Positions 28,743 through 38,261 are shown, numbered from the stretch's first letter. The stretch: DNA of 62,658 bases from Thermoanaerobaculia bacterium (GCA_028066595.1 JALCBJ010000037.1:1-62658), one strand, 5' to 3'. Notes: a model not told the origin generated them from the sequence alone. A program made the numbers and translations.

Positions 28743-30515
28743 CTATCCGGTGTCCGGAGGGCGCTCGTCGATCGAGTCATCGGCAGCTGCATCGTGCGAC
28801 GAGTCGGCCGCGCCCTGCGGGACGTCATCCACGGCGGGCAGGTAGACCCGAACCCGGGTTCCGCTCCCCGGCTTGCTCTCGATACGTATGGCTCCGCGAT
28901 GGCCGCGGACGATCCCGAGACTGGCAGCCAGACCCAGGCCACGGCCGGTGAATTTGGTGCTGAAGAACGGGTCGAAGACGCGGTCCAGCACCTCGCGCTT
29001 CATACCCACTCCGTCGTCGGCGACTTCGAGCAGTACGTAGGTGCCCGCCGGAAGTCGGGGATGAAGATAGGTCTCCGCCAACAAGGCCGCGTCACAATAG
29101 CGGCTCGAAGTAGCCAAGCGGATCGCTCCTCGTTCACCTTCCAGAGCCTCCGAGGCATTGGCCAGGAGGTTCTGTAGCAGCTGACGAAGCTGATCCCGAT
29201 CGCCCTCGACCTTGGGAAGATCTGCCGCCAGCTCCAATGTGAGGAAGGTGGTTTCGGCGACGTGTGCCGAGATCCAGTCCTCGAGATCTCGGATCAGATT
29301 GGAGAGATCGAGGCGGACGAATCGAAAGCTTCCCTTGCCCGAATACGCCAGCATCTGTTTGGTCAAACCGGCGGCCTGCCTGCCCGCGCGCTCGATCTCG
29401 GCCAGGCGTTGCTCGAGATCGGAGCCCCGCTCGGAATGTCGTGCCAAGCTGGCGTTTCCCAGTATCCCCATCAAGAGATTGTTGAAGTCGTGAGCCACGC
29501 CGCCGGCCAGAATGCCCAAGCTCTCCAGCTTCCTGGCCTCCTGGATCTGAGCCTCCAGACGTCGACGCTGGGCCTCCTCCGTTCTGAGCGCAACGGTTCG
29601 CCGCGCTACGGTGCGCCGTAGGGACCAGCTCCACACCGTGGATAGGCCGAGGAGGAAGAGCGAGCCTCCCGCGACCGCCACGAGCCATCTCAGGTCCGGA
29701 CCATCTTCGGAAGAGAACTGTTCCCATTCGTTGTAGATGCGCAGGTAGGTTCCGTTCTCCGTCAAGATCACCATGCCTCGCTCGAACTCGGCCAGCAGCT
29801 CGTCGTCGTCGTCGTGTACCGCGAAGCAGAGGCTGCGGGTATAGGAATCGAGGTTGACCGGTAGAACGTGCAGGTTCTCGAGGCCGAGACTACGCACCAG
29901 CAAGATACCGGTTCGCGACGGAAGGAGAGCGTAGTCGCCGTCGCCTCCAGCGAGCCGTCGCAGGGCCGCTGCAGGCGACGATTCGGTGAGGATCTGCCGG
30001 TCGGTGAGACGCTGGGAGGCAAATTCGTAGGCTGGATCCTCGCCTTGCACCACAGCCTGGTTCTCGAGAAGCCAGTCGACGAGAAAGGAGCCCACCAACG
30101 ATCTGGGCCCGCCGGATTCGCGAACGAAGATGCTGTCGGAGATGTCGGAGTGGGGCAGGCTGACGAGCACTCCGTGCGGAGGTTCTGCAGTCTGGGGCCA
30201 ATGTGGAATGACGTCGATCTCACCCTCGCGCAGCGCACGCCGGAGCTCCGCCGGAGGCGCGGTGCGAAACGCGAGCTCCAGATCCAGCACGGCGGCCATC
30301 TCCTGTACCAGATCGACGACCATGCCACGTAGAGAGCCGTCCTCGTCGAGAAAGCTGTAGGGCGGCATCTCCGGGTCGACACCCACCATGACCCTGTGGG
30401 CGTCACTCAGCGGCACGGCGTCGCGCACGGTCCCCGAGTCGTCGCAGGCCGCGACGAAACAGCCCAGAGCTACTGCAATGGACAGATACAGCGGAATCCC
30501 CGATACAGAATGCAT
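28743..30515 (-). CDS. Sensor histidine kinase with periplasmic solute-binding (SBP_bac_3) domain
   Basis: 590 aa. The N-terminus has a lipoprotein-like signal with lipobox FVAAC (Cys24). Residues 40-265 match a family-3 solute-binding domain (VMVGVDPEMPPYSFLDEDG, GMVVDLVQEMAAVLDLEL, LREGEIDVIPHW). A membrane helix lies at about 277-297. A coiled coil leads to the H-box GGVAHDFNNLLMGILGNASL (His342), and the HATPase domain has VADDGVGMKREVLDRVFDPF, FSTKFTGRGLGLAASLGIV and SGTRVRVYLP. No receiver domain is fused. It should sense a small, amino-acid-like ligand in the periplasm and autophosphorylate. The obvious target is the REC domain of the Ser/Thr kinase encoded 173 bp upstream. Confidence 0.92.
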   Translation of the reverse strand: MHSVSGIPLYLSIAVALGCFVAACDDSGTVRDAVPLSDAHRVMVGVDPEMPPYSFLDEDGSLRGMVVDLVQEMAAVLDLELAFRTAPPAELRRALREGEIDVIPHWPQTAEPPHGVLVSLPHSDISDSIFVRESGGPRSLVGSFLVDWLLENQAVVQGEDPAYEFASQRLTDRQILTESSPAAALRRLAGGDGDYALLPSRTGILLVRSLGLENLHVLPVNLDSYTRSLCFAVHDDDDELLAEFERGMVILTENGTYLRIYNEWEQFSSEDGPDLRWLVAVAGGSLFLLGLSTVWSWSLRRTVARRTVALRTEEAQRRRLEAQIQEARKLESLGILAGGVAHDFNNLLMGILGNASLARHSERGSDLEQRLAEIERAGRQAAGLTKQMLAYSGKGSFRFVRLDLSNLIRDLEDWISAHVAETTFLTLELAADLPKVEGDRDQLRQLLQNLLANASEALEGERGAIRLATSSRYCDAALLAETYLHPRLPAGTYVLLEVADDGVGMKREVLDRVFDPFFSTKFTGRGLGLAASLGIVRGHRGAIRIESKPGSGTRVRVYLPAVDDVPQGAADSSHDAAADDSIDERPPDTG

Positions 30516-30688
30516 GTCGCCCTTGGGTAGATTGGCTACATCCAGCCTGGGGCAGCTGGAGGCTAGGCAGGCGAGAGCGGAGACGCGGTGATATGAAGAG
30601 CCGGCGGCCTACGTAGAGAGTTTACCGAATCCTCGGGAATCCGGATGTCCGTTCGGCCTGTCGCGACTGGTCGCCGGCTGCCGATCTC

Positions 30689-32269
30689 TCACGTCCAGGT
30701 GCCGCCGCTTTCCTTGGGCGCGATCGTTGGGACCGGCTCGCGGCCTGCTTCGGACCCATCCGGCGGGTCGAGCAGGTCGGCGAAACTAAAGGCCAGTCGC
30801 ATCGTCTGTGGCCCGGGGAGCCGATGCGTGGCGGTGTCGCCCTCCGCATCGACTGCCGGGTCGTCGGAGGGTGGCTGGTCCTCTCGGAATTCGACGGCAG
30901 CATCCACGTCGGGTCCGGAACTCATCACCTGACCCTCGATGGCGGCCCGGAAACGTTGGGCCAGCTCGGTCGCGGTGGGGCGCTTCTCGAGCTCTTTTTC
31001 CAGAGTCGACATGACCACACTCTCGACCGCGATAGACACCTCCGGCAGATAGGTGCGCAGACGCTCCGGTTGTGATGTCAGGTGTTGGACCGCGATGGCG
31101 ATGGCGTCCTTGCCCTCCACCTGGAACGGTAGACAGCCAGACAGCATCTGGTAGAGCACGACCCCGACGCCGTAGACATCCGAGCGCCCGTCGTAGTCCT
31201 TGCCGTTGAGGCGTTCAGGGGCCATGTAGGCAGGGGTGCCCAGGACTCCTTCATCGACGGTCAAGTGTTGGCCGGCGGCCGCTTCCCCCACCAACTTGGC
31301 GATCCCGAAGTCGAGTACCTTCACCATCTCGCCCCGTGGCGTATCGTGGAGGAAGATGTTCGCTGGCTTGATGTCGCGATGGATGATTCCGAGGCTGTGG
31401 CCCTCGGCAAGTACCTCGCAAATCTGGTCCAGGTACTCTGCGCAGACGCGTTCGGGCAGCCAGCGCTTACGCGCCAAGCGCTGTTCGAGATTCTCGCCCT
31501 CGAGCAACTCCATCACCAGAAACGCAAGACCGTGGGCGACACAGAAATCGAGCACGGAGACGGCGTTCGGGTGCTTGAGGCGGAAGGCCGAGATTCCTTC
31601 CTGCTGGAAGCGTGCCAAGCTCTCCCCATCTTGGTCGCTGAGGTTGGCCTGCAGGATCTTGAGCGCCACGGGTTGGCGGAAGGAGAGGTGGGTGGCGCGG
31701 AACAGGACGCCGAAATTGCCGCGACCGACCTGTTCTTCCAGACGATACTTCTCGGCCAGGACAAGACCGGGTTTCATGTCGCCGAATGAATACCTGACCT
31801 CGTCTTCCATCTCGACTGCGGCGGCATGCTTGGCTCGCAGGTGGGCGTGGACGCGGGCCAGGAGGATGGCGAAGTCGAGAGGCTTGGTGACGTAGTCGTT
31901 GGCGCCTGCGTCGAGTGCTTCCACCACGTCTTCGCTCTGATTCTTCGCCGTCGCCATGATGATCGGCAGCTGGACGCTGGAGTGCTCCGTCCGGAGGCGC
32001 CGCAGCACGTCGACGCCCGTGAGGCCGGGCATCATGATGTCCAGTACCAGCAGGTCGATGTCGTGGCGTTCGACGAGATCGAGCGCCGTTTGGCCGTCCT
32101 CCGCTGACATCACGTCGTAGCCGGCGCGCTCGAGGCGTCGTTGGATCAGATCCCGATTGTTGGGATTGTCGTCGACCACCAGGACGGTCGACCGGGAATC
32201 GCGCGCGGCTGCAACCATGGCCTCTCTCCACGCCCGGCGGGACTCTGACTCCCTCGATGCGGGCGACAA
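30689..32269 (-). CDS. Response-regulator/Ser-Thr protein kinase fusion
   Basis: 526 aa. Residues 27-142 are a complete receiver domain: acidic pair Asp33-Asp34, phospho-acceptor Asp77 in LLVLDIMMPG, Thr107 and Lys129 in YVTKPLD. Residues 175-440 are a Hanks-type kinase: P-loop VGRGNFGVLF, Lys204 in VALKIL, HRDIKPANIF (297-306), VLDFGIAK (Asp320) and activation segment LGTPAYMAPERL. The last 85 residues are acidic and Pro-rich, without PASTA repeats or a membrane helix, so the protein is cytosolic. The layout lets an Asp phosphorylation event switch Ser/Thr phosphorylation. The histidine kinase gene follows by 173 bp and the cyclase-like gene precedes by 92 bp on the same strand. Confidence 0.94.
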   Translation of the reverse strand: MSPASRESESRRAWREAMVAAARDSRSTVLVVDDNPNNRDLIQRRLERAGYDVMSAEDGQTALDLVERHDIDLLVLDIMMPGLTGVDVLRRLRTEHSSVQLPIIMATAKNQSEDVVEALDAGANDYVTKPLDFAILLARVHAHLRAKHAAAVEMEDEVRYSFGDMKPGLVLAEKYRLEEQVGRGNFGVLFRATHLSFRQPVALKILQANLSDQDGESLARFQQEGISAFRLKHPNAVSVLDFCVAHGLAFLVMELLEGENLEQRLARKRWLPERVCAEYLDQICEVLAEGHSLGIIHRDIKPANIFLHDTPRGEMVKVLDFGIAKLVGEAAAGQHLTVDEGVLGTPAYMAPERLNGKDYDGRSDVYGVGVVLYQMLSGCLPFQVEGKDAIAIAVQHLTSQPERLRTYLPEVSIAVESVVMSTLEKELEKRPTATELAQRFRAAIEGQVMSSGPDVDAAVEFREDQPPSDDPAVDAEGDTATHRLPGPQTMRLAFSFADLLDPPDGSEAGREPVPTIAPKESGGTWT

Positions 32270-32361
32270 CGTCAGATCAGACAGACAAGTCTATCGAACC
32301 GAAGAGTCTATCGAATCGAACGCGTATCGCGTGTCCGATGGAGGACCTTCGCACACCGCTG

Positions 32362-33411
32362 TCAGGGCCCGTGGGCACTCTGAAGCCCGACTCCTTCGGG
32401 CAACACCCAGATCTCCCAAGGACCGATCCCTTTCAGATCCTCGGTACGGTGCTCGAGCCGGTCCAGGTCGAGCAGCCCGGGCGACTCGGCCTCTAACGCA
32501 CGAAGGAATCGATCGTCGAAGACGATCTCGCCGTTGCTTGCGCGATCTTCGAGACGCGTCGCGAGGATGGGCGGGGCGCCCTGAACGTCGTAGTGGCTCT
32601 GTGACGAGAGACCCCAGAGCCCTTCGTCGACGTGGCCCACCGCCAATGCGATGCGCACCGTGGTGTGTCGGCTCCAGAAATCGTGACCGGTGGCCTCACG
32701 ATAGCCGTCGAGGTAGCGATCGGTCACCGCAGCGAGCTCGGGTGCCGACTCGAGCTTGCGGCGAAGTCGACTGCGAAATGCTTCGTCGAAGCGGCCGACC
32801 TCGCGGTCGCGTAGCTGCACCGCAGCACGTAGCGCGGCCGTGCATGCATCTCCGTCCGCGTCTTCGAAGCAGTAGAGCGAGCCGTCGCCGAGGTTCTTGT
32901 CGAGAAATACGTCGCGTGCCACGACACGGTCGACCGCCGTGAACCAAAGGTCGACGAACAGGCGTCGAATACCGTACGGCATGCGGTATGTCGTCTTCGT
33001 GTAGTCGGCCATGTCGATCTTGAGAACGACGGTTCGGCGGCCCCGAAACAGCTTGTCCCCCGCCAGCATGCGCTTCTCTTCGCGCAGCAGGCGCTGCAAA
33101 CCTGGCCGCACGAACCGGCTGTAGAACGCCAGTGCGCGCTCGGCGCGCCAACGATCGCGCAACGCCAACCCGACGAGAAGCACCACCAACAACATAGCGG
33201 GCGCAGGATGAAGGCGAGTGCCGTATGCCTCGGCGACCAGGAGCGCCAGGCAGGTCGAGCCCACGAGGAGAATCGCCGGGGACACGCTGGGGCGCTGCGG
33301 CGCCGCAGTACGATCCGTCGGATACAGACCGTCCGATCGTCCGAGGTTCTCCCAAGCGCCGGTGGTCGGCGGCTCTTCGTCGTGGTCGGGACCCTTCTCA
33401 GGACTGGCCAC
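32362..33411 (-). CDS. Class III adenylate/guanylate cyclase-like membrane protein
   Basis: 349 aa. Two membrane helices at about 43-63 (VSPAILLVGSTCLALLVAEAY) and 70-85 (ending VVLLVGLAL) precede a cytosolic catalytic-like domain. Metal-binding Asp133 (VVLKIDMADYT) and Asp176 (NLGDGSLYCFE) are in the expected class III positions. VRIALAVGHVDEGLWG follows, and GAPPILATRLEDRA replaces the usual G-x-x-V-N-x-A-R-L; the transition-state Arg is retained but the Asn is changed. It could make cAMP or cGMP, or be a weak or altered enzyme. It is first in the minus-strand signalling run (cyclase, REC-kinase, histidine kinase, GGDEF-like). Confidence 0.82.
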   Translation of the reverse strand: MASPEKGPDHDEEPPTTGAWENLGRSDGLYPTDRTAAPQRPSVSPAILLVGSTCLALLVAEAYGTRLHPAPAMLLVVLLVGLALRDRWRAERALAFYSRFVRPGLQRLLREEKRMLAGDKLFRGRRTVVLKIDMADYTKTTYRMPYGIRRLFVDLWFTAVDRVVARDVFLDKNLGDGSLYCFEDADGDACTAALRAAVQLRDREVGRFDEAFRSRLRRKLESAPELAAVTDRYLDGYREATGHDFWSRHTTVRIALAVGHVDEGLWGLSSQSHYDVQGAPPILATRLEDRASNGEIVFDDRFLRALEAESPGLLDLDRLEHRTEDLKGIGPWEIWVLPEGVGLQSAHGP

Positions 33412-34140
33412 GGGGGCTGGCGTCGGCGATGTCGATGGCGCTGAGATCGCGCGGTCCTGCGTCGGTCGGGTGGTTTGATGGATCTTCGGCGAAGATTCGG
33501 AGCGGCATTTTGTCAGATGGCCCTTTTCGCGGTGCCGGCGTCGTCGACGTAGCCTGGGTCAAAGGGGCTCGGCGTGCTGGAGCTTCCGGTACATAGCCTC
33601 CGCGGCCCCAGGTGCTCGCCGGACAGCGATACACCTTGCGATAGGAAACGATGGCTGGGCCGCATAGGCTTGGACCGTGGCCCGGTCGTTCGGCGCGCCG
33701 CGTTGCGACGGCGGGTCGCTCTGAGCCCGTGCTTTCGGAGCGGGGTACGAATCCGCTGGCTCGGCTACTGCGGAGGCGGGATACCAGCTGTGCGAGAACA
33801 TGGTCGAAGGTCTTCATCGTCGGGCTCCGGACGGAGTTGGTGCGGGCCCCGCTTCGTCGGTTCGGCGGGGAGGCGGCTATCGCGCGAGAACGAGCCCGCT
33901 TCAAGGCGCTTGCCATCTGCTGTCGCAGCCTCAGAACGTCCGAAAGTCGTTGGATGCCAGGAGGATTCCGCGCCTGCCCGGCCGAGGGGCGCTGGCGGAG
34001 TAGGGGTCCGAAACAGCCGGGCCGTCAAACAACCTTGCGCTTCGCGTCAGCCGCTGGCAGTCGTCGCCGGCTCTTTCGGCAAGCCGCTAGTTCGTCAAAC
34101 GACTGTGCGGATCGCAGATTTCTTTGACACCGACAGATCT
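33412..34140. other. 729-bp stretch without a supported gene
   Basis: Several frames are open across it on both strands (for example 33398-33916 minus and 33651-34127 plus). All are Arg/Ser/Pro-rich with no ribosome-binding site and no recognisable domain. It lies upstream of the cyclase-like gene and downstream of the YfhO-like gene, so at least the cyclase promoter must be here. A decayed gene cannot be excluded. Confidence 0.45.
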
Positions 34141-36189
34141 TCAGCGGCGTCGCAGGAGACTGACCAGGGCCGCGATCCAGCTGAGCGAGCCGACGACGAT
34201 TCCCAGGGTGAGAAACGGCGTGGAATAGCGAAGCTCGACGTGGTGTCTACCGGGTGGTACGCCGACGACGAAACCACCGTCGGGATGCTCTCGTGGCCGT
34301 CCACTCGCTGCCCCATCGACCGACGCGGACCAGCCTGGGAGTGGTAGCAGCGCCAGTCTGACGGCGGTGCCTTGGCCTGAGACCTCGAAACGAACCGAAT
34401 TCGTGGTGAAGGTTCCTTCGATGGCTTCTTGCGTCGTAAGGTTCTCGATGATCGGACGTGCGAGTAGGTTGCGATAGAGGTCGATGCCCCCGTTGGACGC
34501 CGACAGTCGCACAGCACCGGTGGCCGGAAGATGCTGCCTGAGCCGAGGGTCGGTGGGGGCCAACACGTCGGACACTCCCCACTCAGCCAGTCGCTGAAAG
34601 ATGTCTCTGCTCACTGTTTCCGGGACCACGTTGAAGGTCGCGAAGTCCGTTGCAACGGATGTGGCAACCGCGGTCTGACTCATCAGCGGTTCGTAGCCAC
34701 CGACGTGACGGAAGCCGAACATCGTGGCGAAGTTATGAGTGAGCAGCTGCGGCGCGAAGGCGGTGGAGCCAAGGGTGCGAAAGGTGGCGAAGCGTCCAGA
34801 GGGGTTTGCTTCACCTAGAAGCCGATCGTCGCGGTAGACGTGGAGTGGTTCCTTTAGCGTGATCGGGCTGATCGCGGCTCGCGCTTCTGGGATGTGAGTG
34901 ATCCACAAGGGAATCGCCAACGTTACGCCCAGAAAGGCAACGGCGGTCCTTCGTCGTTGAGCCAGGAGTCGGTCGAATCCCACTGCAGCGAGCGGGATCA
35001 GGTAGTAGAGGAAGGGTAGGAAGTGTTTGATCGGCCATCGGAAGCTCGAGACGACGGGTAGTCCGTAGAGGATGCCCCACCACGCGGTCGTCGACAGGAA
35101 AGCGAGGGCCGCAACCCACGCCAGAACACGTTGCCGCGCCGTCCCCTTCCAGGCGCCGTAGCCCGCAGCCGCCAACACAGGCAAGCCGACATAGTAGATC
35201 GCCGAGCTGGCATGGAAGAGCGCGTTGGGAGAGAACACCAGCATCTGTGCCTGAAGCGCCTTCAGCGGATCGCACGCCCACTTCACGAAGAGTGTCGCAG
35301 ACACTCCGTCGAAGCCGCGCGCCGAGGACGCAGCTTGGTACAGCATGGGAAGAAGTAGCGGTGCAGACAAGGCTGCGCTCAGTGCGGCGGCGGCGGCCAG
35401 GTAGCCGAGGACTCGAGGAGCGCCTGAACGCCAGGAAGGAGAGGTGAGCCAGAGGCCAAACAGTAGGAGTGCCTGAAACAACGTGGCTTCCACGAGGAAC
35501 TGCGGATAGCCGGTGAAAAAGAAGAATGTGGTCGACATCGCCAACGCGAGAGCACGTTTCCAATCAGGGCTTTCCAACAGCCGGAGGAAGAAAAGCAGAC
35601 CCCAGACTCCCCACGCGGCACCGTGGGCCACGACCACCCAAGCCCTCGTAACGAAGACCAGGAACGGCATCGTGAGGAACACGAGAGCTGCTGCTGCGGC
35701 AGCTGGCGGGCGGCAGCTCAACTGGCGTGCGAGAAGGTACATCCCGATGGCGGCGAAGAGCAGGTGGAAGCCAACTTCCAATTCCATGGTCCACCGCAGA
35801 TCTCCCAGGACCTCCGCCAGCGCTACTGCGGCGTAGGTGGGCGGGTAGAGCGTAGCGGTCTGGCCCGGCGCCAAATGCGCGCCGCCGTTGTTCTGGTGGA
35901 GGTTGACCTGAGCCAACTCGCCATGCTCGATCAGGGCTCGATGCGAGTGAAGATAGGCGGGCAGGTAGTACGCGGCGTTGTCGTCGCGCAAGAAGAAGAA
36001 TGGCTCGATCTGCTGAAGGTAGGTCAGATAGGCCCCGCCCACCAACAGCAACCCGACGATCCACCATGCCTCTCCGGGTTCTCGGAACAGCCGATCCGCA
36101 GGATCTCTCGGCCTACGATCGGCCGTGGCATCAGCGCTGGCAACGTCCCGCTCCCGAGCCGCAAGGGTCATGGTCCGGAAGGCTATCAA
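34141..36189 (-). CDS. YfhO-like polytopic membrane protein (GT-C-type glycosyltransferase fold)
   Basis: 682 aa from 36189 (or ATG 36171). An N-terminal helix is followed by the acidic loop FFFLRDDNAAYYLPAYL, which matches the Asp-containing first periplasmic loop of GT-C enzymes and YfhO. About 12 further membrane segments follow, such as FHLLFAAIGMYLLARQL, AAALVFLTMPFLVFV and YIGLPVLAAAGYGAW-like. A soluble C-terminal region (residues 440-640) carries beta-rich YfhO motifs (VRLALLPLPGWSASVDG, DGGFVVGVPPGRHHVELRY). It ends with a last membrane helix and RRR. YfhO proteins are implicated in glycosylating wall or lipid-linked polymers in Gram-positives; the substrate here is unknown. It is divergent from the 36253 gene. 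Confidence 0.85.
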   Translation of the reverse strand: MIAFRTMTLAARERDVASADATADRRPRDPADRLFREPGEAWWIVGLLLVGGAYLTYLQQIEPFFFLRDDNAAYYLPAYLHSHRALIEHGELAQVNLHQNNGGAHLAPGQTATLYPPTYAAVALAEVLGDLRWTMELEVGFHLLFAAIGMYLLARQLSCRPPAAAAAALVFLTMPFLVFVTRAWVVVAHGAAWGVWGLLFFLRLLESPDWKRALALAMSTTFFFFTGYPQFLVEATLFQALLLFGLWLTSPSWRSGAPRVLGYLAAAAALSAALSAPLLLPMLYQAASSARGFDGVSATLFVKWACDPLKALQAQMLVFSPNALFHASSAIYYVGLPVLAAAGYGAWKGTARQRVLAWVAALAFLSTTAWWGILYGLPVVSSFRWPIKHFLPFLYYLIPLAAVGFDRLLAQRRRTAVAFLGVTLAIPLWITHIPEARAAISPITLKEPLHVYRDDRLLGEANPSGRFATFRTLGSTAFAPQLLTHNFATMFGFRHVGGYEPLMSQTAVATSVATDFATFNVVPETVSRDIFQRLAEWGVSDVLAPTDPRLRQHLPATGAVRLSASNGGIDLYRNLLARPIIENLTTQEAIEGTFTTNSVRFEVSGQGTAVRLALLPLPGWSASVDGAASGRPREHPDGGFVVGVPPGRHHVELRYSTPFLTLGIVVGSLSWIAALVSLLRRR

Positions 36190-36252
36190 TCGCGTTCCGT
36201 GGGCTGCCTGCTAGATTTCCTGTGCGGAGCTCGTCGCATCCGCGTGCAAATC

Positions 36253-37521
36253 ATGAGCGATCTGTCGAATCAGCCGCAAGAACGGTCGCGAGAGCCTCGA
36301 TCTTCGCAAGTGGAAGCCCCAGCGGAGTCAGCCAGCATCTTTGTGCGCGAGGCCGACCGCTGGCGGGAACGCCTCAGAACCTACGATGGCCGTCGGCGGG
36401 TGGCGATCACTTTCGTCGCCGTGGTCGGCGCGTCGCTCGTCTTGGGCTTGCTTGCCGGCATGTGTTGGGGCGGCTCCCCGGAACCGCCCCTCGAGGCCCT
36501 CGGGCTCGGCCGGGTGGGTACAGAGGAGCCCGCGGAACCCGACACCATGGAAGGTACTGCCATGGACGAGGAACTGGACGCGGAGCAGCAGGCGTTCGCC
36601 GAGCGTCGAGAGCGGGAGCTGTCCTCGCGCCAGTCGGAGTCGGAGCCTGGTAGCACCGTTCCGGACTTCACGGACCATGCCTTGATCCAGGAATTGGCCG
36701 GCAACTGGCGTCTCGACCTGGGGAGGGGTCGCCGCGGCTACCGGGTTCGATTCGGCTCGGACTCCGTGCGGACAGTCCACCGCCAGCGTTTCGACATGAC
36801 GTTGTTCGACGCGGTTGGCCGGGGGCTTCCGCCATACTTCACCGTTCTCGATCTGCCGGACGGCAAGCTCCTGGCCTTCCTCGACACGGCGGGCACATTC
36901 CGACTGGTTCTCGAAGATGTGCGCCGCGAGGCGGACGGCAGGCTGTCCTGGCGGGGGCCATCGCGGGCCCGGCGCTATGGGATCCGCTTGGACGGTGATT
37001 CATCGTGGCGCTTCGGCCGCGAGCGCAAGGAGCGTTCGGCGCCGGATGCCGAGCGGCAGGCTGGGGTCGAATCCGCCGTTCCGGAGACCGAGACCGTCAC
37101 GCCGCGTAGACCTCGGGTCCAGGTCCGAACCCTACCCGGGCCGGTACCGGAGGGACTCCGAGCCCGGCTCTACACACGGGTGGAGCGACATCTCGACGAG
37201 CTCGCTTTCGGGCTCATGGAACGGGACGTCGACCGAGTGTTCGCGCTGTGGGCGGGCCGGCCCGACGAAGCCACTCGTTCGTCGGTCGAAGAGTTGTTGG
37301 AGAGCTATGCGTCGATGCGTGTCTGGACGAGGTTACTCGTGCTGGAGATCGTGCCGACGGACGAGGGACCGGAGGCGCACTTCGCGGCGGTCGTGACGGT
37401 CCAGGGAGCTCCGGCGGCCGCACGACATCGCCGTGACGTGGATCTGCGTGACATCCGTTGGCAAGGCCGTCTCGTACTCGAAGGAGATGTCGGCGTTCAG
37501 CTGGACCCGTTCCCCGGCTGA
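36253..37521 (+). CDS. Single-pass membrane protein of unknown function
   Basis: 422 aa from ATG 36253 (MSDLSNQPQERS); the very long upstream frame is antisense to the YfhO-like gene. A cytosolic charged N-terminus leads to one membrane helix around residues 55-75 (VAITFVAVVGASLVLGLLAG). A Glu/Arg-rich coiled stretch follows (EELDAEQQAFAERRERELSS), then a beta-rich domain (LIQELAGNWRLDLGRG, YFTVLDLPDGKLLAFLDT, SGRYGIRLDG-like strand). A C-terminal helical/beta domain closes it (LDELAFGLMERDVDRVFALW, HFAAVVTVQG). No family recognised. It ends 2 bp from the convergent TonB-C-like gene. Confidence 0.65.
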   Translation: MSDLSNQPQERSREPRSSQVEAPAESASIFVREADRWRERLRTYDGRRRVAITFVAVVGASLVLGLLAGMCWGGSPEPPLEALGLGRVGTEEPAEPDTMEGTAMDEELDAEQQAFAERRERELSSRQSESEPGSTVPDFTDHALIQELAGNWRLDLGRGRRGYRVRFGSDSVRTVHRQRFDMTLFDAVGRGLPPYFTVLDLPDGKLLAFLDTAGTFRLVLEDVRREADGRLSWRGPSRARRYGIRLDGDSSWRFGRERKERSAPDAERQAGVESAVPETETVTPRRPRVQVRTLPGPVPEGLRARLYTRVERHLDELAFGLMERDVDRVFALWAGRPDEATRSSVEELLESYASMRVWTRLLVLEIVPTDEGPEAHFAAVVTVQGAPAAARHRRDVDLRDIRWQGRLVLEGDVGVQLDPFPG

Positions 37522-37523
37522 CG

Positions 37524-38261
37524 TCACCAGCGATCGACTTTAGGTGCTTGCGTCACCTCGACCAGCATCGCCACCGGTTTGCCCTGAGACCGCGCCGGCC
37601 TCCACTTCTTTTCGTGGAACTGCTTCAGCATCGAGTAGAAGAAGATCGGAAGCTGGAGACGTCCCAACAGGCGAGGTGCGTGTGGCTGACCGGTGTCGTC
37701 CAAAAAGAGCTCTACCTGGAAGGATCGCACCTCGGCGAGCTCATGGCTCGGGCCGATGCTGCCGGGCGCCTTGATGGTCGGGGACCGTGGTTCCTCAAAG
37801 TCACTGTTGGGAAAGCGTCGGAACGATTTGATCTCTTTCGGATCGCGCCCCAGATCGCGAACCACGATCGCACCGAGCACTTCGGCGGCCCTCCCCCATG
37901 CGGAGATGTCGCCGTAGGCGGTCGGCTGGTGCAAGTTGAAGGCCGTGTACCAATACCATTCCGCAGCGTTCGGGTCGCCGGAATTGGCCTCGACAACCGC
38001 CACGTAGAGCGCGAGCTCGGCGAGAGCGCGATCGTCGTTGCGCTTGGGACGCGAGCGTTCCAGGATCGCCCTCTCCGCACGGGCGATCAGCTTCGCTGCC
38101 TCGTTCCACTGGCCCGAGTCGAGTTGCTCCCGAATGGCGTCGAGATGCTCGCGGCGGTCGACTTCTTTCCAGGTCCGAGCTTGGGCCTCCGAGGGAAGGG
38201 CGAGGAGTACCAGTGTTAGGAAAGAAAGAGAAAAGGGTTGCAAGGACAGCAGTCGGCGCAT
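37524..38261 (-). CDS. Secreted protein with TonB C-terminal-like domain
   Basis: 245 aa from ATG 38261, which has GGAG nine bases upstream; ATG 38270 sits directly on that site and is less likely. The signal peptide (LSLQPFSLSFLTLVLLALP) ends SEAQA. The middle is helical and TPR-like (LAELALYVAVVEANSGDPNA, AEWYWYTAFNLHQ). The C-terminal 80 residues read like a TonB_C domain: SFQVELFLDDTGQPHAPRLL, then KKWRPARSQGKPVAMLVEVT. TonB_C domains contact outer-membrane transporters; in this lineage short periplasmic versions with a helical front also occur. A repeated TGAGAA/TTCTCA operator lies 87 bp upstream. No ExbB/D or TonB-dependent receptor gene is in the window. Confidence 0.7.
   Translation of the reverse strand: MRRLLSLQPFSLSFLTLVLLALPSEAQARTWKEVDRREHLDAIREQLDSGQWNEAAKLIARAERAILERSRPKRNDDRALAELALYVAVVEANSGDPNAAEWYWYTAFNLHQPTAYGDISAWGRAAEVLGAIVVRDLGRDPKEIKSFRRFPNSDFEEPRSPTIKAPGSIGPSHELAEVRSFQVELFLDDTGQPHAPRLLGRLQLPIFFYSMLKQFHEKKWRPARSQGKPVAMLVEVTQAPKVDRW

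Noticed and set aside
33398..33916. Minus-strand ORF just upstream of the cyclase-like gene, overlapping it by 14 bp
   Set aside because: The overlap looks like operon coupling, but the protein is Arg/Ser/Pro-rich with no hydrophobic core or motif and no ribosome-binding site, so I treat it as chance.
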